A DNA stretch of 64,000 nucleotides, from contig NZ_POTY01000007.1 in the NCBI RefSeq assembly GCF_003236315.1, forward strand, positions 1-64,000. Reading direction: 5' to 3'. The stretch is from Micromonospora craterilacus (GTDB lineage Bacteria > Actinomycetota > Actinomycetes > Mycobacteriales > Micromonosporaceae). Every line of letters begins with the position of its first letter. Within the stretch, counting starts at the first letter, position 1. A program made the translations under genes and the position numbers. A model generated the notes under the pieces. That model made no database searches. It saw nothing but the letters and a program-made list of their open reading frames with translations, and was not told the DNA's origin. This document shows positions 43,642 through 52,365 of this stretch, piece by piece.

Positions 43642-44271
43642 ACTGATCACGACGGCCAGTCACGCTCCTTCATCGAAGAGGCGCGGCGGGCCCAGATTGT
43701 GAACGCCGCCGTTGAGACCATCGCGGAGGTCGGCTACCACCGTGCGTCGATGGGCAGGATCGGCACCCGTGCGGGGATCAGCCGCGGACTGATCTCGTAC
43801 CACTTCGCGGGGAAGTCCGAACTGATCGCCCAGGTCGTCACCACCGTCTACACCGATGCAGCAGCATTCATGACACCGATGATCGACGCCGAGACCACGC
43901 CGGCAGGCCAGCTGCGCGCCTACGTCAGCTCCAACCTGGAGTACATGCGCGCCCACCCGGCCCGGATGATCGCGCTCGTTGAGATTCTCACCGGCGGTGG
44001 CCTGGCTGACCTGCCCGACGCCGACCCAGCCGCATTCGACCGGCAAATGTTGTTGCCGCTGGAGCAACTGTTCGCGGCGGGGCAGGAATGCGGCGAATTC
44101 CGGGACTTCGACGTCACCGTCATGGCCCGGATCGTGCGCGGCGTGATCGACGCCGTACCCACCGCGCTGTCCCGCGATCCCGACCTCGACATCGACCGTT
44201 ACCTGCGGGAAATCACCACCGCTATCGCCCACGCCACCCGGCCGGTCCCGTCCACCCCGGAGGAGACATGA
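43630..44271 (+). CDS. TetR-family repressor of SDR-ABC operon
   Basis: A 213-aa regulator. The helix-turn-helix is VETIAEVGYHRASMGRIGTRAGISRGLISYHFAGKSELIAQV (about 30-71); the C-terminal region fits a TetR ligand domain. ATG at 43630 lies 7 nt after TAAATT, so leaderless. Its TGA overlaps the next ATG as ATGA, so it is the first gene of a coupled operon with an SDR and a two-part ABC exporter. It probably represses its own operon, induced by an exported compound. Confidence 0.88.
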   Translation: MVPNTDHDGQSRSFIEEARRAQIVNAAVETIAEVGYHRASMGRIGTRAGISRGLISYHFAGKSELIAQVVTTVYTDAAAFMTPMIDAETTPAGQLRAYVSSNLEYMRAHPARMIALVEILTGGGLADLPDADPAAFDRQMLLPLEQLFAAGQECGEFRDFDVTVMARIVRGVIDAVPTALSRDPDLDIDRYLREITTAIAHATRPVPSTPEET

Positions 44272-45041
44272 GCCCCCTCGACGGCAAAGTCGCACTCGTC
44301 ACCGGCGGAGCCAGCGGAATCGGTGCGGCCATCGCCCGCCGCTTCGCGTCTGGCGGCGCCCGCGTCGTCATCGCCGACGTCGATCCGGTTGGGGAGACGG
44401 TCGCCCGGGAGATTGCCGGCGCCTTCGTCCGTACCGACGTCGCCCGGCTGGCCGACAACATCGCCGCCGTCCGAACCGCGACCAAGCTCTTCGGCAGCCT
44501 CGACATCGCTGTGCTGAACGCCGGAATCGGTGAACAGGGCGGCTTCATCGAGGATTTCCGGCCCGAGCACTACCGCGACCTGGTCTCGGTCAATCTCGAC
44601 GGGGTGGTCTACGGGCTGCACGCCGCACTGGAGATATTCACCGAACAGGGTTCCGGCGCGATCCTGGCCACCGCCAGCCTGGCCGGGTTGAGCGAGAGCC
44701 CGATGAACCCGCTCTACGCGGCCACCAAGCACGCCGTGATCGGGCTGGTCCGCTCGGTCGCACCGGTCGTGGCCGACCGGGGCGTCACCGTCAACGCGCT
44801 GTGTCCCACCTTCATCGACACCCCGATCCTGGGGGAGGCGATCCCGTTCATCAGCGACATGGGAGTGGCGGTCCTTTCGCCCGAACGGGTCGCCGAGGTC
44901 GCCGAACTGGTGCTGGCACGCGGCGGCACCGGACAGGCGTGGCCGGTCGTGCCGCACGGCGAGCCGGGCCCCTTTGCCTTCCCCGATATCCCGTCGATCA
45001 TGTCCGACCCGAACCGACAGGTCCCGGAGGCCGCCTCATGA
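44268..45041 (+). CDS. Short-chain dehydrogenase/reductase
   Basis: A 257-aa classical SDR. The cofactor motif is TGGASGIG (about 12-19), NAGIG near 85, and the catalytic Tyr-Lys YAATK near 150. The acidic residue after beta-2 (IADVD) suggests NAD preference. ATG at 44268 has GGAGGAG upstream and overlaps the TetR stop; its own stop overlaps the ABC gene start. Association with an exporter suggests modification of a compound handled by the same operon. Confidence 0.88.
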   Translation: MSPLDGKVALVTGGASGIGAAIARRFASGGARVVIADVDPVGETVAREIAGAFVRTDVARLADNIAAVRTATKLFGSLDIAVLNAGIGEQGGFIEDFRPEHYRDLVSVNLDGVVYGLHAALEIFTEQGSGAILATASLAGLSESPMNPLYAATKHAVIGLVRSVAPVVADRGVTVNALCPTFIDTPILGEAIPFISDMGVAVLSPERVAEVAELVLARGGTGQAWPVVPHGEPGPFAFPDIPSIMSDPNRQVPEAAS

Positions 45042-45916
45042 CCCTCCTCGCCCGCGCACTCGACCTCACCCGCCGATACAACGACACGACCGCGCTGGAC
45101 GGCGTGTCCCTGGATATCCCGGCCGGGCAGATCCTCGGATTGCTAGGCCCCAACGGTGCCGGAAAGTCCACACTGATCAACGTCATGACCGGCCTGCTGC
45201 GGCCCAGTTCCGGCAGTGTCGAACTGTGCGGCGGCGACCCGCGCAGCGAGTCGACGCGCAGCGTGATCGGCGTGACGCCGCAGGAGACCGGGCTTCCGGA
45301 GACCTGGCGGGTCGCCGAACTGGTGGACTTCGTCGCGGCGCACTTCCCCGATCCGGTGGACCGGGCCGAACTACTTGACCGCTTCGACCTCACCCCGCTG
45401 GCCGACCGGCAGGCCGGCGGCCTTTCCGGCGGACAACAGCGGCGGGTCGCGGTCGCGCTGGCCTTCGTCGGGCGGCCCCGGCTGGTGTTCCTGGACGAGC
45501 CCACCACCGGTCTCGACGTGGACGCCCGGCGGGCGCTGTGGGACGGCATCCGTTCCTTCCACGCCGACGGCGGAGCCGTCCTGCTGACCAGCCACTACAT
45601 CGAGGAGGTGGAGGCGCTGGCCGACCGGGTCGTGGTGATGGACCACGGCCGGATCATCGCCGACGGCAGTGTCGCCGAGATCCGCAGCCAGGTCCGGCTC
45701 AAACGGGTCACACTGACCGACCCGATGCTGCCCGCGCTAAGCGGGGTCGCCTCGATCCAGCGAGACGCCGACCGCACCCATCTGCTCACCAACGACGCCA
45801 CCGCGCTGGTCCGGGAACTGGTGACCTCCGGGGCCTCCTTTACCGACATCGAGATCGAATCCGCATCGCTGGAGGACGCCTTCCTGGCGATCACCGGCGC
45901 CCGGCGGACCACCTGA
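45038..45916 (+). CDS. ABC exporter ATP-binding protein
   Basis: A 292-aa DrrA/ABC-2-type ATPase. Walker A GPNGAGKST (37-45), Q-loop near PQETG, signature LSGGQQRR (129-136), Walker B LVFLDEP (149-155) and switch His in LLTSHYIEE are all intact. The C-terminal ~75 residues fit the usual extension. ATG at 45038 overlaps the SDR stop as ATGA. It works with the permease encoded 16 nt downstream. Confidence 0.92.
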   Translation: MTLLARALDLTRRYNDTTALDGVSLDIPAGQILGLLGPNGAGKSTLINVMTGLLRPSSGSVELCGGDPRSESTRSVIGVTPQETGLPETWRVAELVDFVAAHFPDPVDRAELLDRFDLTPLADRQAGGLSGGQQRRVAVALAFVGRPRLVFLDEPTTGLDVDARRALWDGIRSFHADGGAVLLTSHYIEEVEALADRVVVMDHGRIIADGSVAEIRSQVRLKRVTLTDPMLPALSGVASIQRDADRTHLLTNDATALVRELVTSGASFTDIEIESASLEDAFLAITGARRTT

Positions 45917-45932
45917 CCCGAAGGGCCGTTCC

Positions 45933-46673
45933 ATGTCCTCCTTGACCATGACCTACACCCGACGGAACCTCGCTGACACCATCCGGACGCCCACGATGTT
46001 CCTGACCGTGGCGCTGGTCCCGGTCGGAGTCATGGTGTTCTTCGTCGTACCGTTCATCGGGCAGGATGCGGTGGCGATCACCGCGGCCACCGCAACCCTG
46101 GTGGTGTTCGGGGTGCTCATGGCCTGCGTCGGCCACTTCAGCGTCGCGATCGCGGCGCAACGGGAATCGGTCTGGGGGCACTATCTGCGCACCCTGCCCG
46201 GCGGGATCGCGCCGCAGATGTTCGGCTACCTGCTGGTCGGGCTGACGGTCGTCGCCGCGGCGATCATCCCGATCCTGCTGGTGGCCGGACTGTTCACCGC
46301 CGCCTCGGCGCCGCCGTCACGGGTGCTGCTGGCGGCGGGGGCGCTGCTGATCACGGTGGTGACCTTCACCCTGCTGGGGCTGGCGATGGGCTACCTGATG
46401 TCGATGCGGGCGGCCGCCATCGCCAACAGCATCGGCTTCCTGCCGCTGGCGGTGGCCGGCGGAATGTTCTTCGACAAGGCGGAAACGCCGGAGATCATCG
46501 AGCAGATCGCACCCTTCGTACCCACCCGGGGCGCGACCGACCTGGTGCTGGTCGCGCTCACCGGGGAGTCCGTCGGGCCGCTGTCACTGGTGATGCTCGC
46601 AGTGTGGATCACGATCTTCGCCGGACTCACCGTCTGGGGCCACCGCCGCGATCAGGTCCGCCGGTTCGACTGA
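45933..46673 (+). CDS. ABC-2-type exporter permease
   Basis: A 246-aa membrane protein with six hydrophobic segments (for example FLTVALVPVGVMVFFVVPFI and LLVGLTVVAAAIIPILLVAG). Length and the short N-terminus fit ABC-2 permeases of the DrrB/YhhJ type. ATG at 45933 lies 16 nt after the ATPase stop. It is the last gene of the TetR-SDR-ABC operon. Confidence 0.88.
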   Translation: MSSLTMTYTRRNLADTIRTPTMFLTVALVPVGVMVFFVVPFIGQDAVAITAATATLVVFGVLMACVGHFSVAIAAQRESVWGHYLRTLPGGIAPQMFGYLLVGLTVVAAAIIPILLVAGLFTAASAPPSRVLLAAGALLITVVTFTLLGLAMGYLMSMRAAAIANSIGFLPLAVAGGMFFDKAETPEIIEQIAPFVPTRGATDLVLVALTGESVGPLSLVMLAVWITIFAGLTVWGHRRDQVRRFD

Positions 46674-47255
46674 GGCCCCGCCCTCCCCCCTCGGGTGGAA
46701 TGTCCCGCTGCGCGAGGCACAGTTCCAGCAGATCAGCGAAACCAAGCGAAGCTTCAGACCTCTTCAGACGGTGTCGGGCGAGTACGACCCGTCGGTCCTG
46801 TGACGGGATGCGCCCCATGACGAACCGCCGGTGCCGGTGTTGGAGATGCTGTGGGAGGCGCACGACCCGCACCACACGCTGAAGAGAATCTTCAGCAACC
46901 GATCACAGCAACGCCCCGCAGCGATCGGCACACGGGGTAGGACCGAAAAACCGCAGGCCATCGGCCCTGCGGACAAGGGCAGAGCAGGACGGTGGAGGTC
47001 GGCAAAGGGAAAAAGATCCTGTACGGCCGGCTTGACGTTAGTCTCGCCGCTTTTCGGCGACTACCTCCCGCCCCACGAAAAGTGGAGCGGCAACCGTTGC
47101 ACTGGTTGGCATGGAAGGCGGCCACGGTGTCATGGAAGGAGACCAGCTCGTCTGACCGTGGATGAGGGGTGCCTGGTCGCCCAGCCGCGAGTGACGCTGC
47201 GACCAAACCACCTGCCTGAATCACCGCGGCTTGTCCCTCACGCCCCTGGTCCTCA
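46674..47255. other. About 580 bp without a gene; repeats and a terminator
   Basis: No convincing frame. CTTCAGAC occurs twice near 46751-46769, an 8-bp palindrome GCTGAAGA/TCTTCAGC is at 46878-46896, and a minus-strand terminator is at 46944-46970. The right end runs into a broken integrase. Confidence 0.5.
46944..46970 (-). terminator. Rho-independent terminator on minus strand
   Basis: On the minus strand CCGCAGG pairs with CCTGCGG across an 8-nt loop and is followed by TTTTT. The U-run is unusual for this window. No gene or RNA that it would end was recognised to the right. Confidence 0.65.
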
Positions 47256-47374
47256 TTGCCGACAGACGTCCAGGCCGTGATGGACCACGAAAGCCGTCGA
47301 CCACGCTCAACCTCTACACCCACCGGTCGGACGGACGAGATCGACGCATCCGCGACGCTTTCGCTGACTCATAG
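47256..47374 (+). pseudogene. Tyrosine integrase C-terminal remnant, frameshifted
   Basis: One frame reads LPTDVQAVMDHES. After a one-base loss the next frame reads STTLNLYTHRSDGRDRRIRDAFADS and a stop at 47374. Together this is the C-terminal end of a phage-type integrase, with the active-site Tyr in LYTH. The catalytic Arg/His boxes upstream are not recognisable. It lies 78 nt before a tRNA fragment, the usual position of int next to its attachment site. Confidence 0.75.
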
Positions 47375-47411
47375 CTGACTCATGACCATGTCCGTCGATG
47401 CAGTCAGCAAG

Positions 47412-47439
47412 AGAGGCACCCTCTTCCGAGGGTGCCTCT
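47412..47439 (-). terminator. Perfect 12-bp hairpin downstream of tRNA fragment
   Basis: AGAGGCACCCTC (47412-47423) pairs with GAGGGTGCCTCT (47428-47439) across TTCC. It lies 12 nt beyond the CCA end of the tRNA-Val fragment and is probably the tRNA terminator carried along with the attachment site. Confidence 0.75.
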
Positions 47440-47451
47440 GCTGCTTATTCG

Positions 47452-47497
47452 TGGTGGGCGATACTGGGATCGAACCAGTGACCTCTTCGGTGTGAAG
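47452..47497 (-). tRNA. 3' half of tRNA-Val (CAC): attachment-site fragment, not functional
   Basis: The minus strand reads from the anticodon loop (TTCACAC, anticodon CAC) through CGAAG, AGGTC, the T-arm ACTGG-TTCGATC-CCAGT, and acceptor strand ending CGCCCACCA. The 5' half (acceptor, D-arm, 5' anticodon stem) is absent; unrelated DNA begins at 47498. This is the footprint of site-specific integration into a tRNA gene. Confidence 0.85.
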
Positions 47498-47681
47498 CAG
47501 GACGCGGCACCGACTCTGACCTGCGGAAACACAAAGCCGCAGGTGGCGCCGGTGCCGTTGAGTGCTGTTCAGCGCCGTTGGACGCAGTTGACTGCCGTTC
47601 AGCGCACCCGTCTGCTCCCATCCCGCTCCCCGATCCCCCTGCCCACAGTGGCGTCAGATACGGATCACCGGGCGGCCAAGA
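47494..47681 (+). repeat. ~188-bp element-arm repeat, copy A
   Basis: It matches 63501-63690 at roughly nine of ten positions. It holds a hairpin ACCTGCGG/CCGCAGGT with 10-nt loop, and two 19-bp direct repeats of type GTTGASTGCYGTTCAGCGC at 47557 and 47587, 30 bp apart. It abuts the tRNA-Val fragment, so these may be integrase arm-binding sites (inference). Confidence 0.8.
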
Positions 47682-47924
47682 GCCCGGTCGTCGAACGGTC
47701 GAACCCGACGGGCCAGTCGTAGCGGAACGCATCCGAGGGCTTCGTCACGGTGCCGCAGTACGAGTGATCGGTAGTGGCGTCGACTGGCCAGCGTGCGGGA
47801 AGCGGCATGAGAGTGAACACCTCGGACGTTAGGTCGACTACTTCGGCTTTCGCCGCCGGGCGGCCGTGCGGTTCACCGAGGACGAGGCCGTGGTGGAGTT
47901 GCCTGGTTCGTTGATGATGTATGG
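47682..47924. other. Intergenic, possible gene remnant
   Basis: A short open stretch near 47830-47920 reads VDYFGFRRRAAVRFTEDEAVVELPG in one frame, but has no start or recognisable family. No other signal is seen. Confidence 0.35.
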
Positions 47925-49298
47925 GTGTATCTGCGCCGTCCAGTCAGCTTCCGCGTGTTCGCGGTGGTTTTCGCGGCGTTGCTGGTGGGATTCGTCGGTT
48001 ATCTGGTGAGCCTGCAGTTCACTGTCCGGGCCTCGGTGTCCGGGCGGCTGTGCACCGGCGTGATCTCGCTGATCGTCCTGCTCATGGTGGGCAGCTTTCT
48101 CTGGTACGGGTTGCAGCGGTTTCAGGTTGATGTCGACCGGGACGGCTGGACGGTGCGGATTGGCCGGTACCGACGTGATCTGCGGTGGGCCGAGATCTCA
48201 GCGGTGGTGATCGAGAACCGGGAGATTGAGGGGCGGGGTCATCGCCGGACGGTTCCCGCGCTCTACCTGGTACCAGACTCGGGCGTCAGCCTGGACGTTC
48301 CGAGTGACTTGCGGGCCACCGTGGACGGGCGACCGGCGGTGCGGCTGTTCGACCTGGCCGACCCGAAGATCGAGGAGAAGCAGTTCGTCAGCGACCTGGC
48401 GGGTCTGGCCGGTGACCGCCTTGAGGTTCGGGTCCACCGCCTCAACGTGATGCTGCTGAGCGAGGACGCCCGGCAACGGCTGAACGGTGGAAGAGCTCTC
48501 CCCGCCTTCCCGCCTGGAGCGGAGGGCGTGCGGACGCAGCGCTGGCTGAACCGGCGGCGCTTCCTGCTCTTCGTCGGCTGGTACCTGTTCGCCGTTGTCC
48601 CCGCGCTGCTGCTCACCGGCGTCACGGCCCGGCTGCACGAGCTGCTCGGCGCTGCGGTCGCGGTACTGGGCCTGTTCGCGGTCGTCGCCGCGTACGCCCA
48701 GTTCGTCACGCTGTTCAGCCATGCCATCGACCTCGTCGATGCCGAGGTGGCGATCGCCGGTACGGAGCTCGTTCGGGTGATCGGCGACCGCACTGACCGC
48801 GACGACATGCATGGCGGCAAAGTCGTGGTGCTGCCACCGGGGGCGAAACGCGGCTACGGCAAGGCGTGGCTGCTCGGGTTCCCGCACGCCGTGGCGCTAC
48901 TCGGCGATCCGCGGACCGGACGGCTTCGCCACCACGACGACCTGCGCGCCCTGTCGGCAGTGCTACGCGAGTCGCCACATGCCACCGACCGGGCCGCCGC
49001 CCGGGACATCGACAGCCTCGCCGTGCAGTCGCAGGTCGGCGACCCGACGGAGCCAGACGGCGCCGAGAACGCCCGCCTGTGGATTTCGCTGACCAAAGCC
49101 GGCCGCATCCTGGCCTGGGCCGTCGTCGTGGGCTCCGTCCTGCTGGCCGGCGGCTGGATGCTCGAGAGCACCCACTACCTGGGCGGCGCGGTCATCCTCA
49201 TCTGTGTGCCTCTGGCCACCGTGTGGGCGCTATACGCGCTGTACCGCATACTCTCGCTGCTCGGCGCAGCGTGGCAAGCAGTCCGGAAGAACCACTAA
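47925..49298 (+). CDS. Multi-pass membrane protein with PH-like domain
   Basis: A 457-aa protein with two N-terminal helices (about 10-30, 43-62), a beta-rich PH-like region (DVDRDGWTVRIGRYRRDLRWAEISAVVIENRE), a central pair of helices (about 212-262), a soluble part and two C-terminal helices. The layout recalls the protein at 32413. GTG at 47925 has no ribosome-binding site. Function unknown. Confidence 0.7.
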   Translation: MYLRRPVSFRVFAVVFAALLVGFVGYLVSLQFTVRASVSGRLCTGVISLIVLLMVGSFLWYGLQRFQVDVDRDGWTVRIGRYRRDLRWAEISAVVIENREIEGRGHRRTVPALYLVPDSGVSLDVPSDLRATVDGRPAVRLFDLADPKIEEKQFVSDLAGLAGDRLEVRVHRLNVMLLSEDARQRLNGGRALPAFPPGAEGVRTQRWLNRRRFLLFVGWYLFAVVPALLLTGVTARLHELLGAAVAVLGLFAVVAAYAQFVTLFSHAIDLVDAEVAIAGTELVRVIGDRTDRDDMHGGKVVVLPPGAKRGYGKAWLLGFPHAVALLGDPRTGRLRHHDDLRALSAVLRESPHATDRAAARDIDSLAVQSQVGDPTEPDGAENARLWISLTKAGRILAWAVVVGSVLLAGGWMLESTHYLGGAVILICVPLATVWALYALYRILSLLGAAWQAVRKNH

Positions 49299-49567
49299 CC
49301 AGCCCACCCCCGCAGTACCTCGGCGGCGAAGAGCTTCCCTTCGCTTGATCACGCTGGCGGGCGTTGCACCCGCAACCGCCCGCCAACTCGCCACGCCAGG
49401 GGCAGCAGCCAGCGACGCGGCCACCCGGCGCTGCGCCTTATAGGCGGCAGATCCGGCCGACGGTTCAGCTGACGATTCGCCCGATCAGCCCCGTACGACG
49501 CGCGAACGGTGCCACGATGCCGGCAGGGTGTGCCGGCGGTGGCCGCCCCCAGTCGAGAGGGGCCGAC

Positions 49568-49735
49568 GTGAGCACCGTCCCGCCGGGCACGGCCTGCTGG
49601 GCCGACCTGGCCACCCCGGATCTCGCCGACGCACGGCGCTTCTACCCGGAGCTGTTCGGCTGGACCGGGCGAATCACGCTCGCCACCATCCCGCCGAGAG
49701 TTGCCCGAGCAGAGGAAGCGAAGACGAAGCCATGA
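49568..49735 (+). pseudogene. Truncated VOC/glyoxalase-like ORF
   Basis: A 55-codon frame starting at GTG 49568 reads VPPGTACWADLATPDLADARRFYPELFGW, nearly the same as the start of the next gene (IPPGAPAWVDLVTTDLPGAARFYAPLFGW). After about 35 residues it diverges and stops, with TGA overlapping the next ATG. It looks like a tandem duplicate that lost nearly all its length. It may still couple translation to the full gene. Confidence 0.6.
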
Positions 49736-50502
49736 CAGATATTCCACCGGGGGCACCCGCCTGGGTCGACCTGGTCACCACCGACCTCCCCGGCGCGGCG
49801 CGCTTCTACGCGCCCTTGTTCGGCTGGGCCGTCGCCGAGGCGGACCGGCAACCCCCGGCTGACGGTCACCTCGTATTCCACCAGCAGGGCAAACCGGTGG
49901 CCGGTGCCGGGCTGGGAGCCGGCCCGCAACGGCCGCCTGCCTGGATGCCCTACCTGGCGACCGACGACGCCGAGAGGGCCTGCCAGCGAGTGACCGCCGC
50001 CGGCGGCCGGATCCTGACCGAGCCTTTCGACGTCCCCGGCTCCCGGCGGACGGCGCTCTTCGCCGATCCGGCCGGGGCGCCGTTCGGGGTATGGCAGTCG
50101 CTCGGCATGCCGGGGGCCGAGGTGTTCGACGTGCCCGGCTCGCTGACCTGGCCCGAGCTGACCACGCGGGAGTGGGACCGGGCGAAGGAGTTCTACGGGT
50201 CGGTGTTCGGCTGGACGGCGGACGACCAACCGATGGGCCCAATCACCTACACCACCTGGCAGCTGGATGGCCGCCCGGTCGCCGGGATGATGCCCATGAT
50301 CGGCGAAGACTGGGGTGACCTCCCGTCGCACTGGATGGTCTACTTCGCGGTGTCGGACACCGACGCCGTCGCCGACGAGGCGCAACGGTTGGAGGGGGCG
50401 GTGTCCGTGCCGCCGACCGATCTGACGCGGGGCCGGTTCGCGGTGCTCACCGATCCACAGGGAGCGTTCTTCTCGATCCTCGGGGCTACCTTGCCAGCCT
50501 GA
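49732..50502 (+). CDS. Two-domain VOC (glyoxalase/bleomycin resistance fold) protein
   Basis: A 256-aa protein with two VOC modules, each starting with a FYxxLFGW-type motif (RFYAPLFGW near 25, EFYGSVFGW near 157) and containing a DPxGAxFGVWQ-type end (ADPAGAPFGVWQ, TDPQGAFFSIL). This layout is typical of actinobacterial CFP-30-like hydrolase/hydroxylase-annotated proteins. ATG at 49732 overlaps the stop of the truncated copy; no separate ribosome-binding site is needed if coupled. The ligand is unknown. Confidence 0.85.
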   Translation: MTDIPPGAPAWVDLVTTDLPGAARFYAPLFGWAVAEADRQPPADGHLVFHQQGKPVAGAGLGAGPQRPPAWMPYLATDDAERACQRVTAAGGRILTEPFDVPGSRRTALFADPAGAPFGVWQSLGMPGAEVFDVPGSLTWPELTTREWDRAKEFYGSVFGWTADDQPMGPITYTTWQLDGRPVAGMMPMIGEDWGDLPSHWMVYFAVSDTDAVADEAQRLEGAVSVPPTDLTRGRFAVLTDPQGAFFSILGATLPA

Positions 50503-50956
50503 CCAGACGCGGCTCCGGCCACACCGGCACCATCAGCGGCGTGGTCGCCGTCCACCACCCGCACGCCCGTCCGGTAGTGCTCGGCGATCAGATTCTCGGT
50601 GAATACCTCCCGGGTGGGCCCGCGGCGACCACCCGCCCGTCGAGCTGGTGGCTGGCTCCTACCAGCACAATCCACGCCACCGGCTGCTCACAGCGGCCGG
50701 ATGGTTCCGGCTGCCGAGTGAGATTGAGGCGGCGCTACGAAGCCGCCTACGCGCCCGAGCCGAAGATCAGCCGGCGTGAGGAGGGCGCACTGTTCTCGGC
50801 TACTCCGGACGCCAGCGGCCGGCGCCGAGTCACGTTCGGTGACGAGCGCTTCGCGGCAGATGCGAATGCCGCCAGCAGGGTTCGGGTCGGCTTGGTGCTT
50901 GCGTTAGTGCGGAATCTGGGTGGAACGGTCGGGCTCTTATCGGTGAGGATCGGGGT
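50503..50956. other. About 450 bp without a convincing gene; one repeat-family copy
   Basis: Frames here show no family. A short intergenic repeat copy is at 50829-50864. GAGGAT 6 nt before the next GTG is that gene's -10. Confidence 0.5.
50829..50864 (+). repeat. Short intergenic repeat, type 1
   Basis: It aligns with 57134-57169 over 36 nt, sharing GTCACNTTCGGYGAC and TCGCGGCA, and in part with 52253-52287 (GCGCTTCGCGGC then AGATG). Confidence 0.6.
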
Positions 50957-51598
50957 GTGTCCGTTCCCGTCCGTCAGGTCCGTGCCCGCTACTCGGCCGA
51001 CACCATCACCGTGTACCAGGCGTACCCGCCGCAGATCGCGTTGCCGGCGGTGTCAGCCGGCCGTTTCGTCGCCCCCTTCAAGCGGGATCGCATGACGTGG
51101 ATCAAGCCCTCCTTCCTGTGGATGATGTACCGCTGCGGTTGGGCCACCAAGCCGGGGCAAGAACGAGTGCTGTCCATCGACATCACCCGGGAAGGGTTCG
51201 AGTGGGCGCTGGCGCGAGCCTGCCTGAGTCACTACGACCGGGACCTGCATGGCGACAAGACGACCTGGACGCGGCAGTTGAAGACCAGACCGGTCCGAGT
51301 GCAGTGGGACCCGGAGCGTTCACTGCGCATGCACGCGTTGCCCCACCGGTCGCTGCAGGTCGGCTTGTCCGCCGGGGCTGTCGACCGGTACGTAGATGAC
51401 TGGATCGTCGCCGTCGAGGACATCACCCCCACAGTTCAGCGAGCCCGGGACCTGCTGCGCCGCGGTGACGAACAGGCAGCGGCAGCTCAGCTTCCCCTCG
51501 AGCACGCCTACCCGCTCCCGGAGCAGATCGTTGTCGGCCTCAACGCCAGCCCGGACCCCGCCACCGAGGAAGACCCCGAGCGACAACACAGAAAGTGA
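50957..51598 (+). CDS. DUF4291 family protein
   Basis: A 213-aa protein matching DUF4291 throughout: YSADTITVYQAYPPQIA, KRDRMTWIKPSFLWMMYRCGWATK and QERVLSIDITREGFEWAL are strongly conserved blocks. GTG at 50957 lies 6 nt after GAGGAT, so leaderless. The family is common in bacteria and some fungi and has no known activity. It stands alone between repeat copies. Confidence 0.88.
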   Translation: MSVPVRQVRARYSADTITVYQAYPPQIALPAVSAGRFVAPFKRDRMTWIKPSFLWMMYRCGWATKPGQERVLSIDITREGFEWALARACLSHYDRDLHGDKTTWTRQLKTRPVRVQWDPERSLRMHALPHRSLQVGLSAGAVDRYVDDWIVAVEDITPTVQRARDLLRRGDEQAAAAQLPLEHAYPLPEQIVVGLNASPDPATEEDPERQHRK

Positions 51599-51789
51599 CA
51601 GTCAATCGGAGAAGACGCGCTCCAGCCGCCATGTTTGCGGCAAATGAGCGCATTCATCGGCCGACTCGCCAGGGGCCGTCGGGTGCGTGCACCGGCCCTG
51701 ACCGGGATTATGCATGCCGCGTGGCTGCTGTTCTTCTGCCCGATGTTCTTCGCGTGCCACCTCGAAGCCGTTTTGTCTACTCTGGTCGC

Positions 51790-52239
51790 ATGGAAGCTCG
51801 GAAGATCAGCGTCTGGCGGAGCCGTTACAGCGTGACGGACCGAGGCCGAGAGATCACGGTGTGGGATCGCTCGGTGTGGAAGAGCGGTGGCGAGTTCGAG
51901 CTGGATGGGCAGCGTTTTCAGGTCCGCTCTAACGCCTGGGGCAACAAGTACACGATGGTCGACGACGCGGGGACTATGGTCGCCACAGCCGACCGGGTAG
52001 GCCGCAAGCGGTGGACCGTCGAGGCGGCCGGGCAGACCTACCATTTCCGGCGTAAGTCCTTCTGGGGCGAGGAGGAACTAATCCTCGGCGACACACGGGT
52101 GGGCTCGGTACGCAAGACCAGCTTCTGGCGCGGCGACGTCGCCATCGAACTGCCGGGCCTCGCGACAGCGTTGCAGCTCTTCGTGTTCGGTGTGGTCATC
52201 GGCATGTGGCACACGCAGGCCGCAGCGGCAGGAAGCTGA
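51790..52239 (+). CDS. Hypothetical protein with C-terminal membrane helix
   Basis: A 149-aa protein. The body is a beta-rich barrel-like repeat (GGEFELDGQRFQVRSNAWGNKYTMVDDAGTM, then RWTVEAAGQTYHFRRKSFW), reminiscent of LURP-one/Tubby-like folds; this is a guess from pattern. The C-terminus has one helix (ALQLFVFGVVIGMW). ATG at 51790 lies 6 nt after TACTCT, leaderless. Confidence 0.6.
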   Translation: MEARKISVWRSRYSVTDRGREITVWDRSVWKSGGEFELDGQRFQVRSNAWGNKYTMVDDAGTMVATADRVGRKRWTVEAAGQTYHFRRKSFWGEEELILGDTRVGSVRKTSFWRGDVAIELPGLATALQLFVFGVVIGMWHTQAAAAGS

Positions 52240-52252
52240 GCTGTTACATAGC

Positions 52253-52287
52253 GTGACAAGCGCTTCGCGGCTAGATGTGCGTATACC
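52253..52287 (+). repeat. Short intergenic repeat, type 1
   Basis: It shares GTGACAAGCGCTTCGCGGC and the following TAGATGTGCG with the copies at 50829 and 53081. It lies between the helix-tailed protein gene and the DinB gene. Confidence 0.55.
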
Positions 52288-52365
52288 GGCCGGTCCAGCC
52301 GGGCGGTGATCTTGCAGGCAACGCCTCGCAGAAATGGCTCGGGCGCATAAGGAAGACTGGCAGGC

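Noticed and set aside
47452-47497. Functional tRNA gene
   Set aside because: Only the 3' half is present; D-arm and 5' acceptor strand are missing.
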